A stretch of DNA of 64,000 bases, taken from NCBI GenBank assembly GCA_963783865.1, contig CAWAPD010000002.1:248001-312000 (forward strand), written 5' to 3'. The position numbers and the translations under genes are program-made. Shown here in pieces: positions 42,666 to 51,578 of the stretch. This DNA is from CAWAPD01 sp963783865 (GTDB lineage Bacteria > Actinomycetota > Thermoleophilia > UBA2241). Under the pieces are notes generated by a model. The model was not told where the DNA came from and made no database searches. It worked only from the letters and a program-made list of their open reading frames with translations. Position 1 is the stretch's first letter. The number at the start of each line of letters is the position of its first letter.

Positions 42666-43199
42666 ATGGCAGCCAATGACGACCTGAAGCGCGGCGTGGT
42701 CGCCGCCAACCAAGGCCCGTTCGCCGTGTCGCATCCATGCCCCGTGTGTCATGGGCAGGGCACCATCATCGAGCAGCCCTGCCCCACGTGTCACGGCACG
42801 GGTGTGCAGCGCTTCTACCATGGCACGAAGGCCGACCTGAAGCCGGGAGACCTGATCGAGCCTCGCCATGCCCCGAACTTCGGCAAACGGGATCGCGTAC
42901 AACCCTACGTCTACCTGACCGGCACCTTGGATGCCGCCATTTGGGGGGCGGAGCTGGCACTTGGCGAAGGTCCCGGCAGAATCTACGTGGTGGAAGCGAC
43001 CGGCCCGATCACGGATGACCCCAATCTGACGGACAAGAAGTATCCGGGCAATCCGACGAAGTCGTACCGCTCCCGGGAGCCGCTGCGGGTCACGGGCGAG
43101 GTCACGGATTGGCAGGGGCACTCCCCCGAAGCGCTCAAGGCCATGAAGGACGGTCTTGAGCAACTCAAGCGACAGGGTGTTGAGCCGATCGACGACTGA
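42666..43199 (+). CDS. arr: zinc-finger / rifampin ADP-ribosyltransferase (Arr) fusion
   Basis: Protein of 177 residues from ATG 42666 (AGGAGCGAGCCG upstream) or 202 from ATG 42591. An N-terminal pair of C-x2-C-x-G-x-G motifs, CPVCHGQG and CPTCHGTG, forms a half DnaJ-type zinc finger. Residues about 50-165 match Arr throughout: FYHGTKADLKPGDLI, VYLTGTLDAAIWGAELA, and ITDDPNLTDKKYPGNPTKSY with SREPLRVTGEV. Arr enzymes transfer ADP-ribose from NAD to rifampin's C23 hydroxyl. The zinc finger is not part of ordinary Arr proteins (about 140 residues) and could direct it to a protein or nucleic-acid target. It is monocistronic. Confidence 0.88.
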   Translation: MAANDDLKRGVVAANQGPFAVSHPCPVCHGQGTIIEQPCPTCHGTGVQRFYHGTKADLKPGDLIEPRHAPNFGKRDRVQPYVYLTGTLDAAIWGAELALGEGPGRIYVVEATGPITDDPNLTDKKYPGNPTKSYRSREPLRVTGEVTDWQGHSPEALKAMKDGLEQLKRQGVEPIDD

Positions 43200-43273
43200 G
43201 TTGCTCTCCGCGACGCCGGATCGGGCGCAAAAGGGCGGCGAGCGACCGGGCAGGCGACCGCCACCGAACCGCC

Positions 43274-44176
43274 CTATCTGCCCTTCCTGGAGTTGATCGG
43301 CGGCGGCAGCGGGACCAGCACCTGTGTGCGCCGCTTATAGGCCTCGTAGTCGCCCTGGCCGCCCCACCGCGCGTCGGCGCTCTTCTCGAGCAGCGGTACG
43401 CCGCTCACCCTCGTGAGCAGTAGGTAGACGAACACCGGGGAAACGAGCGTCACCCACTGCCAGCCCCTCAAGACCGGCAGGGCGATCAGCGCCACGCCGA
43501 TCCACAGCGTGATCTCACCGAAGTAGTTGGGGTGGCGGGACCAGGCCCACAGGCCGCGATGAATGAACGCGCCTTGGTTCGCCGGGTTCGCCCGGAAACG
43601 GCTCTTCTGGTAATCGGCCGTGGCCTCGATGCCGAATCCGGCGAGCCAGACAAGGAGCCCGATCAGCGCGAAGACGGCGAGGTCTTCGCGGGTCGTGGTG
43701 GTGATCGCCGCAAGCGCCGCGGCCAGCGTCAGACTCACCCACAACCCCTGCAGGGTCCACGCGTTGAGGAAGCGGATGAACGACGGCTTGATCGCGTCGA
43801 AGCGGGTGTCCTTGCCCGCCTTGCGGATGCGGCGGAACAGGTAGGCGCCCAGGCGAGCCGCCCATATCACCACCAGGGCCAGCAGCAGGTACGACCGGGA
43901 GTCGGGCGTGGGACCGAGCACGACGGCGACGACGGTCACCGTGATGTACGTGAAGCTGCCGGTGAGATCGAAGAAGCGTTCGCTCTTCAGCAGGACGGCG
44001 GGGATGAAGGCCAGCCACTGGATCAGGAAGGCAAGCGCGACGCAGACGGCGAAGACCGGGATGCCACCGACCTTTGCACCGCCTTGGCTGCCCGCCAAGG
44101 CGACCCCGGCGCCGACGAGCACGACGACTGGAAACGCGAGCAGTGCGTTGCGGTCGGTCTTCTTCACAGAGCCCAT
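43274..44176 (-). CDS. DUF1295 / isoprenylcysteine-carboxyl-methyltransferase-like membrane protein
   Basis: Integral membrane protein of 300 residues with about seven helices; ATG at 44176. The C-terminal RHPNYFGEITLWIGVALIAL motif is the shared core of DUF1295, steroid 5-alpha reductase-like and ICMT families, which bind SAM or NAD(P)H near the His-Pro-Asn. RFRANPANQGAFIHRGLWAW and the terminal ARWGGQGDYEAYKRRT are DUF1295-specific. It may reduce or methylate a lipid. It is convergent with the Arr gene and divergent from the reductase at 44411. Confidence 0.87.
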   Translation of the reverse strand: MGSVKKTDRNALLAFPVVVLVGAGVALAGSQGGAKVGGIPVFAVCVALAFLIQWLAFIPAVLLKSERFFDLTGSFTYITVTVVAVVLGPTPDSRSYLLLALVVIWAARLGAYLFRRIRKAGKDTRFDAIKPSFIRFLNAWTLQGLWVSLTLAAALAAITTTTREDLAVFALIGLLVWLAGFGIEATADYQKSRFRANPANQGAFIHRGLWAWSRHPNYFGEITLWIGVALIALPVLRGWQWVTLVSPVFVYLLLTRVSGVPLLEKSADARWGGQGDYEAYKRRTQVLVPLPPPINSRKGR

Positions 44177-44410
44177 CCGTGCAGTCTCACGGTCGCGCCT
44201 CCTTGTGGTGCGATGAATCTACTGCCGCCCGAGGTCCTGCGAAAGGGGCGGGAGCGGGGACCCAGCTGGGCAGCTCTCCAAGGCGAGACACAGGCAGACT
44301 GTGTTGCAGGGGTTTAGGACAGCAGACGGCTGTGAAAGCACGACTCATGCGGGACGAGTCACGCCCGTGGCCAAACCTGAGGTGATTGCGCACGTGCGAC
44401 AGGGGGAGCG

Positions 44411-45874
44411 TTGAGCTCTACGCAGCGCGTACTTCTGACCGGCGCCACCGGCTACATCGGCGGGCGGCTCGCGCCGCTGCTTCTGGCCGGCGGCCACTCT
44501 GTGCGCTGCCTCGTGCGCGACGCCACGCGGCTGCGCGACCGTCCTTGGGCATCTCAGGTCGAGATCGTCGAGGGCGACGTGCTTGCGCCGACCACACTGC
44601 CGGCGGCCCTGCAGGGCGTCGAGACGGCCTACTACCTCATCCACGCCATGGCCGCCGGGCGCGACTTTCGGGAGCACGACCTGCAAGCCGCACGCGCCTT
44701 CGGGCGGGCCGCGGCGGGCGCGGGCGTGCTGCGCATCGTCTACCTCGGCGGACTCGGCGACCCCTCTGCCGACCTCTCTGAGCACCTGCGCTCTCGCCAG
44801 GAGACGGGGAGCGCCCTGGCGGAGGCCGGCGTGCCGGTCACCGAGTTTCGCGCCGCCGTGGTGGTCGGCGCCGGCAGTCTGGGATTCGAGATGATCCGCT
44901 ATCTGACCGAACGGCTGCCGGTGATGATCTGCCCGCGTTGGGTCTACACGCGCGTGCAGCCGATTGCGGTCGACGACGCCCTTGCCTATCTGGTCGCCGC
45001 TCTCGAGCTCCCGCCCGAGAACAGCCGGGTGGTCGAGATCGGCGGCGCCGATGTTCGCACCTATGGCAGCATGATGACCGGCTACGCCGCCGTGCGCGGC
45101 CTGCACCGCCGCCTGGTGCCAGTGCCCGTGCTGACGCCGCTGCTGAGCTCCTACTGGGTGCACTTCGTGACGCCTATCCCCGACGATATCGCCCGGCCGC
45201 TGATCGAGGGCCTGCGCAGCGAGGTCGTGGTGCGCGGCGACGCGGCCCGTCGCCTGTTCCCCGCTATTCGGCCCGTCGACTACGAGACGGCCGTGCGCCG
45301 GGCTCTGCGGACCCTGGACGAAGGCCGCGTCGAGACCGCCTGGAGCGACGCCCTGGGCAGCAGCCAGGGCGACGAGCGGCCGGTCGTGCTGGCCACGGTC
45401 GCCGGCTTTCTCCTGGAGCGCCGTGAATTCGAGGTGCAGGCGCCACCCGATCGCGTATTCGTCGTTGTCTGCGGCATCGGCGGCCGGCGCGGGTATCCGT
45501 TCTGGAACTGGTCGTGGCGCCTGCGCGGCGGTTTCGACCGCCTGGTCGGCGGCGTCGGACTGCGGCGCGGCCGGCGCGACCCCGACGCGTTGCGGGTCGG
45601 CGACGTGCTCGACTTCTGGCGGGTCGAAGAGCTTGTGCCCGATCGCCTGCTGCGCCTGCGCGCCGAGATGCGCACGGCCGGCGGCGCCTGGCTGCAGTTC
45701 GAGTGCGAGCCGCGCGGCGTCGGCCGTACACGGCTCGTGCAGACGGCCTACTTCGCGCCTCATGGTCTGGCGGGGCTTCTCTACTGGTATGGACTGTATC
45801 CGGTGCACAAGGTGATCTTCTCGGGCACGATCCGCAGTCTTGCCGAGGCTGCCGAAGCAACTCCATTGCCATAA
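44411..45874 (+). CDS. NAD(P)-binding NmrA/SDR-type protein with DUF2867 domain
   Basis: Protein of 487 residues; TTG 44411 after AGGGGGAGCG. The N-terminal extended SDR-like Rossmann domain begins VLLTGATGYIGGRLAPLLLA and contains AAVVVGAGSLGFEMIRYLTE. From about residue 330 comes DUF2867 (FVVVCGIGGRRGYPFWNWSW, DFWRVEELVPDRLLRLRAEM), a START/SRPBCC-like fold. The combination is frequent in Actinobacteria, sometimes called NAD(P)H-binding DUF2867 proteins; enzymatic role is unknown. A 230-base upstream gap has no other gene. Confidence 0.85.
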   Translation: MSSTQRVLLTGATGYIGGRLAPLLLAGGHSVRCLVRDATRLRDRPWASQVEIVEGDVLAPTTLPAALQGVETAYYLIHAMAAGRDFREHDLQAARAFGRAAAGAGVLRIVYLGGLGDPSADLSEHLRSRQETGSALAEAGVPVTEFRAAVVVGAGSLGFEMIRYLTERLPVMICPRWVYTRVQPIAVDDALAYLVAALELPPENSRVVEIGGADVRTYGSMMTGYAAVRGLHRRLVPVPVLTPLLSSYWVHFVTPIPDDIARPLIEGLRSEVVVRGDAARRLFPAIRPVDYETAVRRALRTLDEGRVETAWSDALGSSQGDERPVVLATVAGFLLERREFEVQAPPDRVFVVVCGIGGRRGYPFWNWSWRLRGGFDRLVGGVGLRRGRRDPDALRVGDVLDFWRVEELVPDRLLRLRAEMRTAGGAWLQFECEPRGVGRTRLVQTAYFAPHGLAGLLYWYGLYPVHKVIFSGTIRSLAEAAEATPLP

Positions 45875-45922
45875 GGCATGTAGACTGGCGGCGTCCGAGC
45901 GCGGTCCCAGACCCGGGGCGTG

Positions 45923-47713
45923 ATGGCCATGGTCCACAGGCTCGACGGTGCGGTGTTCTCGCGCGTGGTCCGCGACGGGGCCCTCGCCGTCATACGCGAG
46001 CAGGAGGCATTGGACCGCATGAACGTGTTCCCGGTGCGCGACGCCGACACCGGGGTCAACCTCGCGGCGACCCTCAGGGCAGCGGCCACGTGCCTCGGGA
46101 ACACTGCGCCCGACGGTGTCGGGGCGGTGGCGCGCGCCGCCGCCGACGGCGCCCTCGACGGCGCGCGCGGCAACTCCGGCGCGATCTTCGCCCAGTTCCT
46201 GCACGGCCTCGCCGGCGGCATGGAGAGGCGCAAGCACGTGGACAGGGCGGAGTTTGCCGCTGCCGCCGCGCTTGGCACCGACTCGGCCTACGGGGCGCTG
46301 CTCGAGCCGCGCGAGGGCACCATCCTCTCGGTGCTGCGCGCGTGGTCGGAGGAGCTGCGCCACCGCGCCGCCGAAGACGACTTCGTCGAGATGATGCACC
46401 GCGGCCTCGCGGCGGCGCGCACGGCGCTCGCCAACACTCCGTGTCAGCTCGAGGTGCTGGCCCGCAACCACGTGGTGGACGCGGGGGGGCAGGGCTTCGT
46501 CTTCTTCCTCGAAGGCCTCGTGCAGTCGCTGCGCGGCGGGCGCGAGGCGGCGTGGCTCTCCATCGAGGCGCCCGCGGACGGCGTGCCGCCCTTCGCCATC
46601 AAGCACGACGAGATCGACGACCGCTACCGCTTCTGCGCGGAGGTGCTGCTGCGCCCTCGCGGCGACGAGGTGTTGTCGCGCGACGCGGTGATGGCCCGCG
46701 TCCAGGGCCTCGGCGATTCGCTGGTCGTGGCCGGCGGCGGACGGCGCGTGCGCGTGCACCTGCACACCAACGAGCCGCAGAAGTTCCTCGCGACCGTGGC
46801 AGTGCTCGGTGAGGTGGAGCGCAGCAAGGCCGACGACATGGTCCTACAGCAGCTGGCGGGGCGGGAGGCGACGATCGCGTTGGTCACCGACTCCACCACC
46901 GACCTCCCCGAGGACGCCGCCTTCCGCCTGGGCGTGGTCACGGTGCCGCTCACGCTCATGCTCGACGGCGAGAGCTTCCTCGACGGCGTCGACATCTCGC
47001 CCGAGGGCTTCGTGAGCAAGGTGGCGCGCGGCGGCGGTGTACCGCGCTCGTCGCAGCCCGCCGTGGCCGACTTCGTACAGACGTACCGGCGCCTTCTCGA
47101 ATACCGCGAAGGCATCGTGTCTGTGCATATCGCGGGGGCGATGTCGGGGACGGTGCAGGCGGCCCAGGCGGCAGCGCGAGAGGTCGACCCGGCGCACATC
47201 CGCGTGGTCGACTCGTGTTCGGTCTCAGTGGGCTGCGGTCTGGTCGTCGAGGCCACCGGTGACGCGATCGCCGCCGGAGCCGGACTAGACGAGGTCGCGA
47301 CGGCGGCGGAACAGGCCCGCGGCGCGGTGCGCGTGTTCGGCACCGTGTCGTCGCTCGACTTCGCGGTGCGCGGCGGGCGCGTGAGCCCCACGATGGCACG
47401 CACGCTCGAGCGCCTGCATCTGACGCCGATCATCGTCTTCGACGAGACGGGCAAGGCCGGAAAGGGGGGCGCGGCGCTCGGCTACGACCGTGCCCTCACC
47501 TCGCTCGCGAAGCGCGCCACCGGCTACACGGCCGGTGCGCCGGCGCGGGCCATGGTCGTCCACAGCGACGACCAGGCGGGTGCCGACTTCGTCGCCGCCC
47601 GCCTGACGGAGCGCCTGGGCGTGGACGTGCCGGTCGTGCGCGCCGGCGCCGTGCTCACGATGCACGTGGGGCCGGGCTCCGTCTCGGTCGGCGTACAGCG
47701 CCTGCCCGCCTGA
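45923..47713 (+). CDS. FakA-FakB fusion: DAK2/YloV kinase joined to DegV fatty-acid-binding protein
   Basis: Protein of 596 residues; ATG 45923 (GTG 45920 also possible). Residues 1-200 are the DAK2 (DhaL-like) ATP-binding domain with NVFPVRDADTGVNLAAT (Asp ligands of Mg) and GARGNSGAIFAQFLHG. Residues 200-310 match the FakA middle and C-terminal regions. Residues about 315-597 are a DegV/FakB domain: IALVTDSTTDLPEDAAFRLG, HIAGAMSGTVQAAQ and the lipid-binding loops. In Firmicutes separate FakA and FakB phosphorylate exogenous fatty acids; here both lie on one chain. Confidence 0.9.
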   Translation: MAMVHRLDGAVFSRVVRDGALAVIREQEALDRMNVFPVRDADTGVNLAATLRAAATCLGNTAPDGVGAVARAAADGALDGARGNSGAIFAQFLHGLAGGMERRKHVDRAEFAAAAALGTDSAYGALLEPREGTILSVLRAWSEELRHRAAEDDFVEMMHRGLAAARTALANTPCQLEVLARNHVVDAGGQGFVFFLEGLVQSLRGGREAAWLSIEAPADGVPPFAIKHDEIDDRYRFCAEVLLRPRGDEVLSRDAVMARVQGLGDSLVVAGGGRRVRVHLHTNEPQKFLATVAVLGEVERSKADDMVLQQLAGREATIALVTDSTTDLPEDAAFRLGVVTVPLTLMLDGESFLDGVDISPEGFVSKVARGGGVPRSSQPAVADFVQTYRRLLEYREGIVSVHIAGAMSGTVQAAQAAAREVDPAHIRVVDSCSVSVGCGLVVEATGDAIAAGAGLDEVATAAEQARGAVRVFGTVSSLDFAVRGGRVSPTMARTLERLHLTPIIVFDETGKAGKGGAALGYDRALTSLAKRATGYTAGAPARAMVVHSDDQAGADFVAARLTERLGVDVPVVRAGAVLTMHVGPGSVSVGVQRLPA

Positions 47714-47790
47714 GGCTGTTCTTGGTGACTTCGGGCGCCGATCCGCGCGAAGAGCCGGAGGCACGTGCGTCCTGCCTGGAACTGACAACG

Positions 47791-47867
47791 TGGTGGGCCC
47801 AGCAGGACTCGAACCTGCGACCGGCCGATTATGAGTCGGCTGCTCTGACCAGCTGAGCTATAGGCCC
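47791..47867 (-). tRNA. trnI: tRNA-Ile2 (CAT anticodon; elongator Met less likely)
   Basis: Minus-strand cloverleaf: acceptor GGGCCTA/TGGGCCC, D-arm TAGCTCAGCTGGTCAGAGCA, anticodon stem CCGAC/TCGG-type with loop CTCATAA, T-arm AGGTTCGAGTCCT, discriminator A and encoded CCA at 47791-47793. C4-G69 and C5-G68 are determinants for TilS, which changes the anticodon C to lysidine, so isoleucine is favoured over methionine. Confidence 0.9.
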
Positions 47868-47922
47868 CCGCCAGCATGATACGCTCCGCGCGGTCCGGAG
47901 GCATCGCACGCAGGGGGATTCT

Positions 47923-49188
47923 ATGACGGCCGAGCGCGTTCCCGAAGACGCCGGCGCGGCGGCGAAGCCGGCCACGCCGGCGCGTCCGGCCGCGATGCCG
48001 CTCGGCGAGCTCGCCAAGCGCACGACCCTGGTGCTGTTCATCGCCGTCGCCTTCGCCGGCGGCCTGTGGTTCTTCCTGCAGGTCCGCGAGATCCTGCTCT
48101 GGCTGGTCATCGCCGCGGTGCTGGCGATGGCGCTGGAGCCGGCCGTCGGCTGGCTCACTCGCCATCGCTTCAAGCGCGGCCTCGCCGCTGTGACCGTCAG
48201 CGTCCTGGCCATCGTCGTGCTGGCCGGGATCGTCGCGGTGCTGGCCGTTCCGCTGGTCAATCAAGCCCGCCAGCTGGCCGACAACCTGCCGAACTACGTC
48301 CACGACTTCACCAAGCCGGGCAGCCCGTTCGCCGGCATCGAGACCCGGTTCCACGTGGTCGAGAAGATCAAGGCGCAGGCCCCGCACCTGCTCTCGCTGA
48401 TCGCCGGCGCCGGCTCGCCGGCGCTCACCGCCGTCAAGACGACGTTCACGGTCATCGCCTCGATCGTCTCGATCCTGACGATGACCGTGCTGCTGCTGAT
48501 GGAGGGCCCGCGCACCTGGAAGTGGGTGCTCTCGCTGGTGCCGGCGGCGCGCCGCCCCGTGGCGGCGGACCTCGGCTCGCACCTGCTCACGTCGGTCGGC
48601 GGCTACGTGCGCGGCAACCTGTTCATCAGCCTCATCGCGGGGGTCACGGCGTACGTCGCTCTGCTGATCGTCGGCGTGCCGTACGCGCTGCCGCTGGCCG
48701 TCGCCGTGGCGGTGTTGGACCTGATCCCCCTGATCGGCGCCACCCTGGGCGCGATCGTCTGCGTGATCGTCGCCGGCGCCGGTGGCGGCTGGCTCGACGC
48801 GGCGATCATCGCCGTCTACTTCATCATCTATCAGCAGGTCGAGAACAACCTGATCCAGACGACCATCTACGCCCGCACGGTGGCGCTGTCGCCGCTGGCC
48901 GTGCTGGTCGCCAGCCTGTGCGGCGCGGCAGTGGCCGGCATCGTCGGCGTGCTGCTGGCCATCCCGGTCGCCGCCACCGTCGTCATCGCCACGGTGGAGA
49001 TCCAGGCCCTGCGCGAGGGCACCGACGCGAGGGCGGCGGCCGAGATCCTCGAGACGGTGGCGGAGGGGCCGGACGAGGGGCCCGGCGGGGGACCGGACGA
49101 GGCCGGGAAGCGCGACGAACGCGAGAACGGCGACCCGCCCGAGAAGCGCGACGCCGGGGGCGGCGCTTCGGGCTCCGTCGAGAGCTAG
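47923..49188 (+). CDS. AI-2E family transporter (PerM-like)
   Basis: Membrane protein of 421 residues, ATG 47923 after CAGGGGGATTCT. Seven to eight helices are visible; family hallmarks are FLQVREILLWLVIAAVLAMA near the N-terminus and VPYALPLAVAVAVLDLIPLI followed by IIYQQVENNLIQT. The last 55 residues are charged (GPDEGPGGGPDEAGKRDERE) and cytoplasmic. Members export AI-2, antiport Na/H or move other small molecules; the specific role is not evident. Its stop overlaps the convergent gene by 4 bases. Confidence 0.9.
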   Translation: MTAERVPEDAGAAAKPATPARPAAMPLGELAKRTTLVLFIAVAFAGGLWFFLQVREILLWLVIAAVLAMALEPAVGWLTRHRFKRGLAAVTVSVLAIVVLAGIVAVLAVPLVNQARQLADNLPNYVHDFTKPGSPFAGIETRFHVVEKIKAQAPHLLSLIAGAGSPALTAVKTTFTVIASIVSILTMTVLLLMEGPRTWKWVLSLVPAARRPVAADLGSHLLTSVGGYVRGNLFISLIAGVTAYVALLIVGVPYALPLAVAVAVLDLIPLIGATLGAIVCVIVAGAGGGWLDAAIIAVYFIIYQQVENNLIQTTIYARTVALSPLAVLVASLCGAAVAGIVGVLLAIPVAATVVIATVEIQALREGTDARAAAEILETVAEGPDEGPGGGPDEAGKRDERENGDPPEKRDAGGGASGSVES

Positions 49189-49367
49189 AAGCGCCGCCGC
49201 TTCGGCAGGAGCAGGCTCACGGCGAGCCCGATCGGGCCGAGCAGGAAGCCGAGGACCGCGGCCCAGGCGACGCTGCGCGAGCGGCGGTCGGCGAGCCAGC
49301 CAGCGAGCGCAGCCCAGCAGACCGAGACGACAACGTAGAAGACCAGCGGGATGCCGCCGGTCGTCAT
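49185..49367 (-). CDS. small two-helix membrane protein
   Basis: Protein of 60 residues; ATG 49367 after GGGAGGCGCG. Two hydrophobic segments (FYVVVSVCWAALAGWLA and VAWAAVLGFLLGPIGLAVSLL) flank a DRRSRS turn, with a basic C-terminus. This is the common pattern of small actinobacterial inner-membrane proteins with GFLLGPIG. Its start overlaps the stop of the PH-domain gene (ATGA), so the two are translationally coupled. Confidence 0.7.
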   Translation of the reverse strand: MTTGGIPLVFYVVVSVCWAALAGWLADRRSRSVAWAAVLGFLLGPIGLAVSLLLPKRRRF

Positions 49368-49972
49368 CGCGCCTCCCGTGAGGGCAAAGGCGAGTAACCG
49401 TCGCCGCGCGTAGCCTGAGGGGTGACGAGGCCGCGCGCCCAGGCGCGCGGCCTCGTCACCCCGTCCTTCTCTCCCAGCGCTGCCAGCAGTGCCGCGGCGG
49501 CCTCGGCCTGCGCCCGCTCCACGCACTGCAGGCGCGGCCGCTTGTCGACCAGCCGCCAGATGCCCCAGAACGATTCGCGCTCGGGTGTGACCAAGAACAC
49601 GATGTCGGCTCGGCTGCCGTCGGCCGACGGGATCAGCGTCCAGGGCGGCAGATCCCCGGCCGGCAGCTCGATCCGCTCCCCGCGGCCCGGCCGCAGCACC
49701 ACCTCATCGGCCGAGATCGAGTAGCGGCAGCCGCGCGCGAGCCTCACAAGGAGCAGGGCCCGCACCGGCAGCCCGTAGAGCGCCAGCACGAAGAACAGGA
49801 CGCCGGCGAGCGCGTAGACCGGCGGGTGGTGGCCCTCGAGCGAGACCCGCTCCCAGGCGATGCCGACGACGAGCGCCCCGGCCCCGACGAGAGCGCCGGG
49901 CAGCCACAGGCGCAGCACGTAGGCCGACACCAGCGGGCGGCCCTTCCACAACATGCCTTCTGTCCTCGGCAC
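49364..49972 (-). CDS. membrane protein with bacterial PH domain
   Basis: Protein of 202 residues from GTG 49972 (AAGAGG five bases before), with ATG 49954 as alternative. It starts near MLWKGRPLVSAYVLRLW, a typical entry to bacterial PH-domain membrane proteins, then has two helices (about residues 15-70). A soluble beta-rich PH-like part follows (RYSISADEVVLRPGRGERI, LPPWTLIPSADG). The last 30 residues (GVTRPRAWARGLVTPQATRG) are encoded by a 21-bp palindrome. The function is unknown. It forms an operon with the small membrane protein. Confidence 0.72.
   Translation of the reverse strand: MPRTEGMLWKGRPLVSAYVLRLWLPGALVGAGALVVGIAWERVSLEGHHPPVYALAGVLFFVLALYGLPVRALLLVRLARGCRYSISADEVVLRPGRGERIELPAGDLPPWTLIPSADGSRADIVFLVTPERESFWGIWRLVDKRPRLQCVERAQAEAAAALLAALGEKDGVTRPRAWARGLVTPQATRGDGYSPLPSREAR
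49419..49462. repeat. 21-bp perfect palindrome inside the 3' end of the PH-domain gene
   Basis: Arms 49419-49439 and 49442-49462 are exact reverse complements with a 2-base centre. It is translated in the C-terminal tail of the PH-domain protein. It looks like an inserted palindromic repeat or a terminator facing the transcript of the opposite strand. Confidence 0.65.
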
Positions 49973-50227
49973 GCTCACCTCTTCGTCGCGCCGCGGCCAC
50001 CTGGGCGGCGGGCGCGTCCGAGTGTATACCGCGAGCTGGGGGACGGCGTGGCTACACGCCATCCCCCAGCTCACCGCCCTGTCCGATGCCCCCGGCTTGG
50101 CGCCGGCGCCCTCTCACAATAGAGTCCGTCTCACAGGAGGCCGGGGTCGAGGTCAGATCCCCCGGGCTCACAAGTGCTCGCGCCAAAGGGGGGAGTCGTG
50201 GCCATAGTGATCGCCTTCCTACGCCTG

Positions 50228-50263
50228 CTCCTCCCCGCCGCGGGGGCGAACTCCAAGGAGGAG
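50228..50263 (+). promoter_or_regulatory. hairpin that can cover the amt Shine-Dalgarno
   Basis: CTCCTCC (50228-50234) pairs with GGAGGAG (50257-50263), which is the ribosome site of the ammonium transporter. An inner CCCGCCGCGGGG stem can extend it. It may lower translation unless opened, for example by ribosomes on the small frame starting at GTG 50200 behind AAAGGGGGGAGTC. Confidence 0.4.
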
Positions 50264-50267
50264 TGGC

Positions 50268-51504
50268 ATGCCAACCATCAACACAGGAGACACGGCGTTC
50301 GTGCTGATCTGTGCGGCTCTGGTCGCACTGATGACGCCGGGACTCGCCTTCTTTTACGGGGGGCTGGTCCGAAGGAAGAACTTCCTCGCGATCATGATGC
50401 AGTCGTTCATCTCGATGGGCGTCGTGACCACGATCTGGGTGTTCTTCGGGTACTCGCTCGCGTTCTCGGGCAACTTCCACGGGCTCCTGGGCGACTACCA
50501 CTGGCTGGCGCTCACTAGCGTCGGCCACCTGCCCGGACCCTGGGCCCCCAACATCCCGGCTCAGGCGCACTTCGTCTACCAGGAGATGTTCGCGATCATC
50601 ACCCCCGCGCTCATCACCGGCGCCTTCGCCGACCGCGTCAAGTTCAAGAGCTACCTCTGGTTCCTCGTGCTGTGGAGCATCGTCGTCTACATCCCGTTCG
50701 TGCACTGGATCTGGGGCGGCGGCTGGCTCATGCAGCACGGCGTGCTCGACTTCGCCGGCGGCGCCGTCGTGCACATGAGCGCCGGCTACGCGGCATTGGC
50801 GTCGGTCTACGTCGTCGGCCGCCGGAAGTTCGGCCCGGGCGAGCGCGGCCTGCCGCATAACGTCGCCTTCGTCGCCCTCGGGACCGGCCTGCTGTGGTTC
50901 GGCTGGTTCGGCTTCAACGCCGGCTCGGCCCTGGCGGCCAACGGCATCGCCGCCCAGGCGTTCGTCAACACCGACATCGCCGGCTCGATCGCGATGTGCA
51001 CCTGGCTTGGCGATCACCTGGTGGAAGGACGGCAAGCCCAGCCTGGTCGGCGCCCTCACCGGCGCCGTCGCCGGCCTGGCCTGCATCACGCCCTGCGCCG
51101 GTTACGTACCCACGTGGGCGGCGTTCATCGTCGGCGTGCTGGCGGGATCGTGCTGCTACTTCGCGGTCATCCTGAAGGACAGGATGAAGTGGGACGACGC
51201 CCTCGACGTGTGGGCGGCCCACGGCGTCGGCGGCACGCTGGGCATCCTGCTGGTCGGCGTCTTCGCCCTGCGCACGGTCAACCCGAACATCGCACAGTGG
51301 GATCAGGGACTGATCGCCGGTCAGTGGCACCTGTTCACCTGGCAGGTGATCACCGCGGTGGTCGTGGCCGGCTACGCCTTCGTGATGACGTGGGTCATCC
51401 TCAAGGTGATCAACCTGTTCGGCTCGGTCCGGGTGCCCGACGCCGTCGAGCTGAAGGGTCTCGACGAGACCGAGTTCGGCGAGACGGCCTACGACCTGGT
51501 GTGA
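50268..51504 (+). pseudogene. amt: ammonium transporter Amt, one-base frameshift
   Basis: Ammonium channel of about 411 residues read in two frames. ATG 50268 follows AAGGAGGAGTGGC. The first part has the family core (TPGLAFFYGGLVRRKN, ITPALITGAFADRVKF, and the pore His in VVHMSAGYAALASVYVV). After CTWL the frame must shift by one base at 51006-51010 to continue as LAITWWKDGKPSLVGALTGA, with the second pore His in AAHGVGGTLGI and end at 51504. All features are intact, so an assembly error is likely. No glnB/glnK gene follows. Confidence 0.9.
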
Positions 51505-51578
51505 CGTCACGAGCGCTGATGCTCTGGGGCGGCGTCGAGGCCAGACGAACCGCGATCTGACCTGAGTCGGTGCGAGAA

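Noticed and set aside
42294..43163. N-terminal extension of comB in the same frame
   Set aside because: It overlaps the Arr gene on the other strand and has no resemblance to the ComB family; the ATG at 42293 has a ribosome site.
50174..50518. Frame overlapping the amt start as a separate gene
   Set aside because: Beyond the first 20 codons it is a shadow of amt; only its possible role as a leader frame is kept as a finding.
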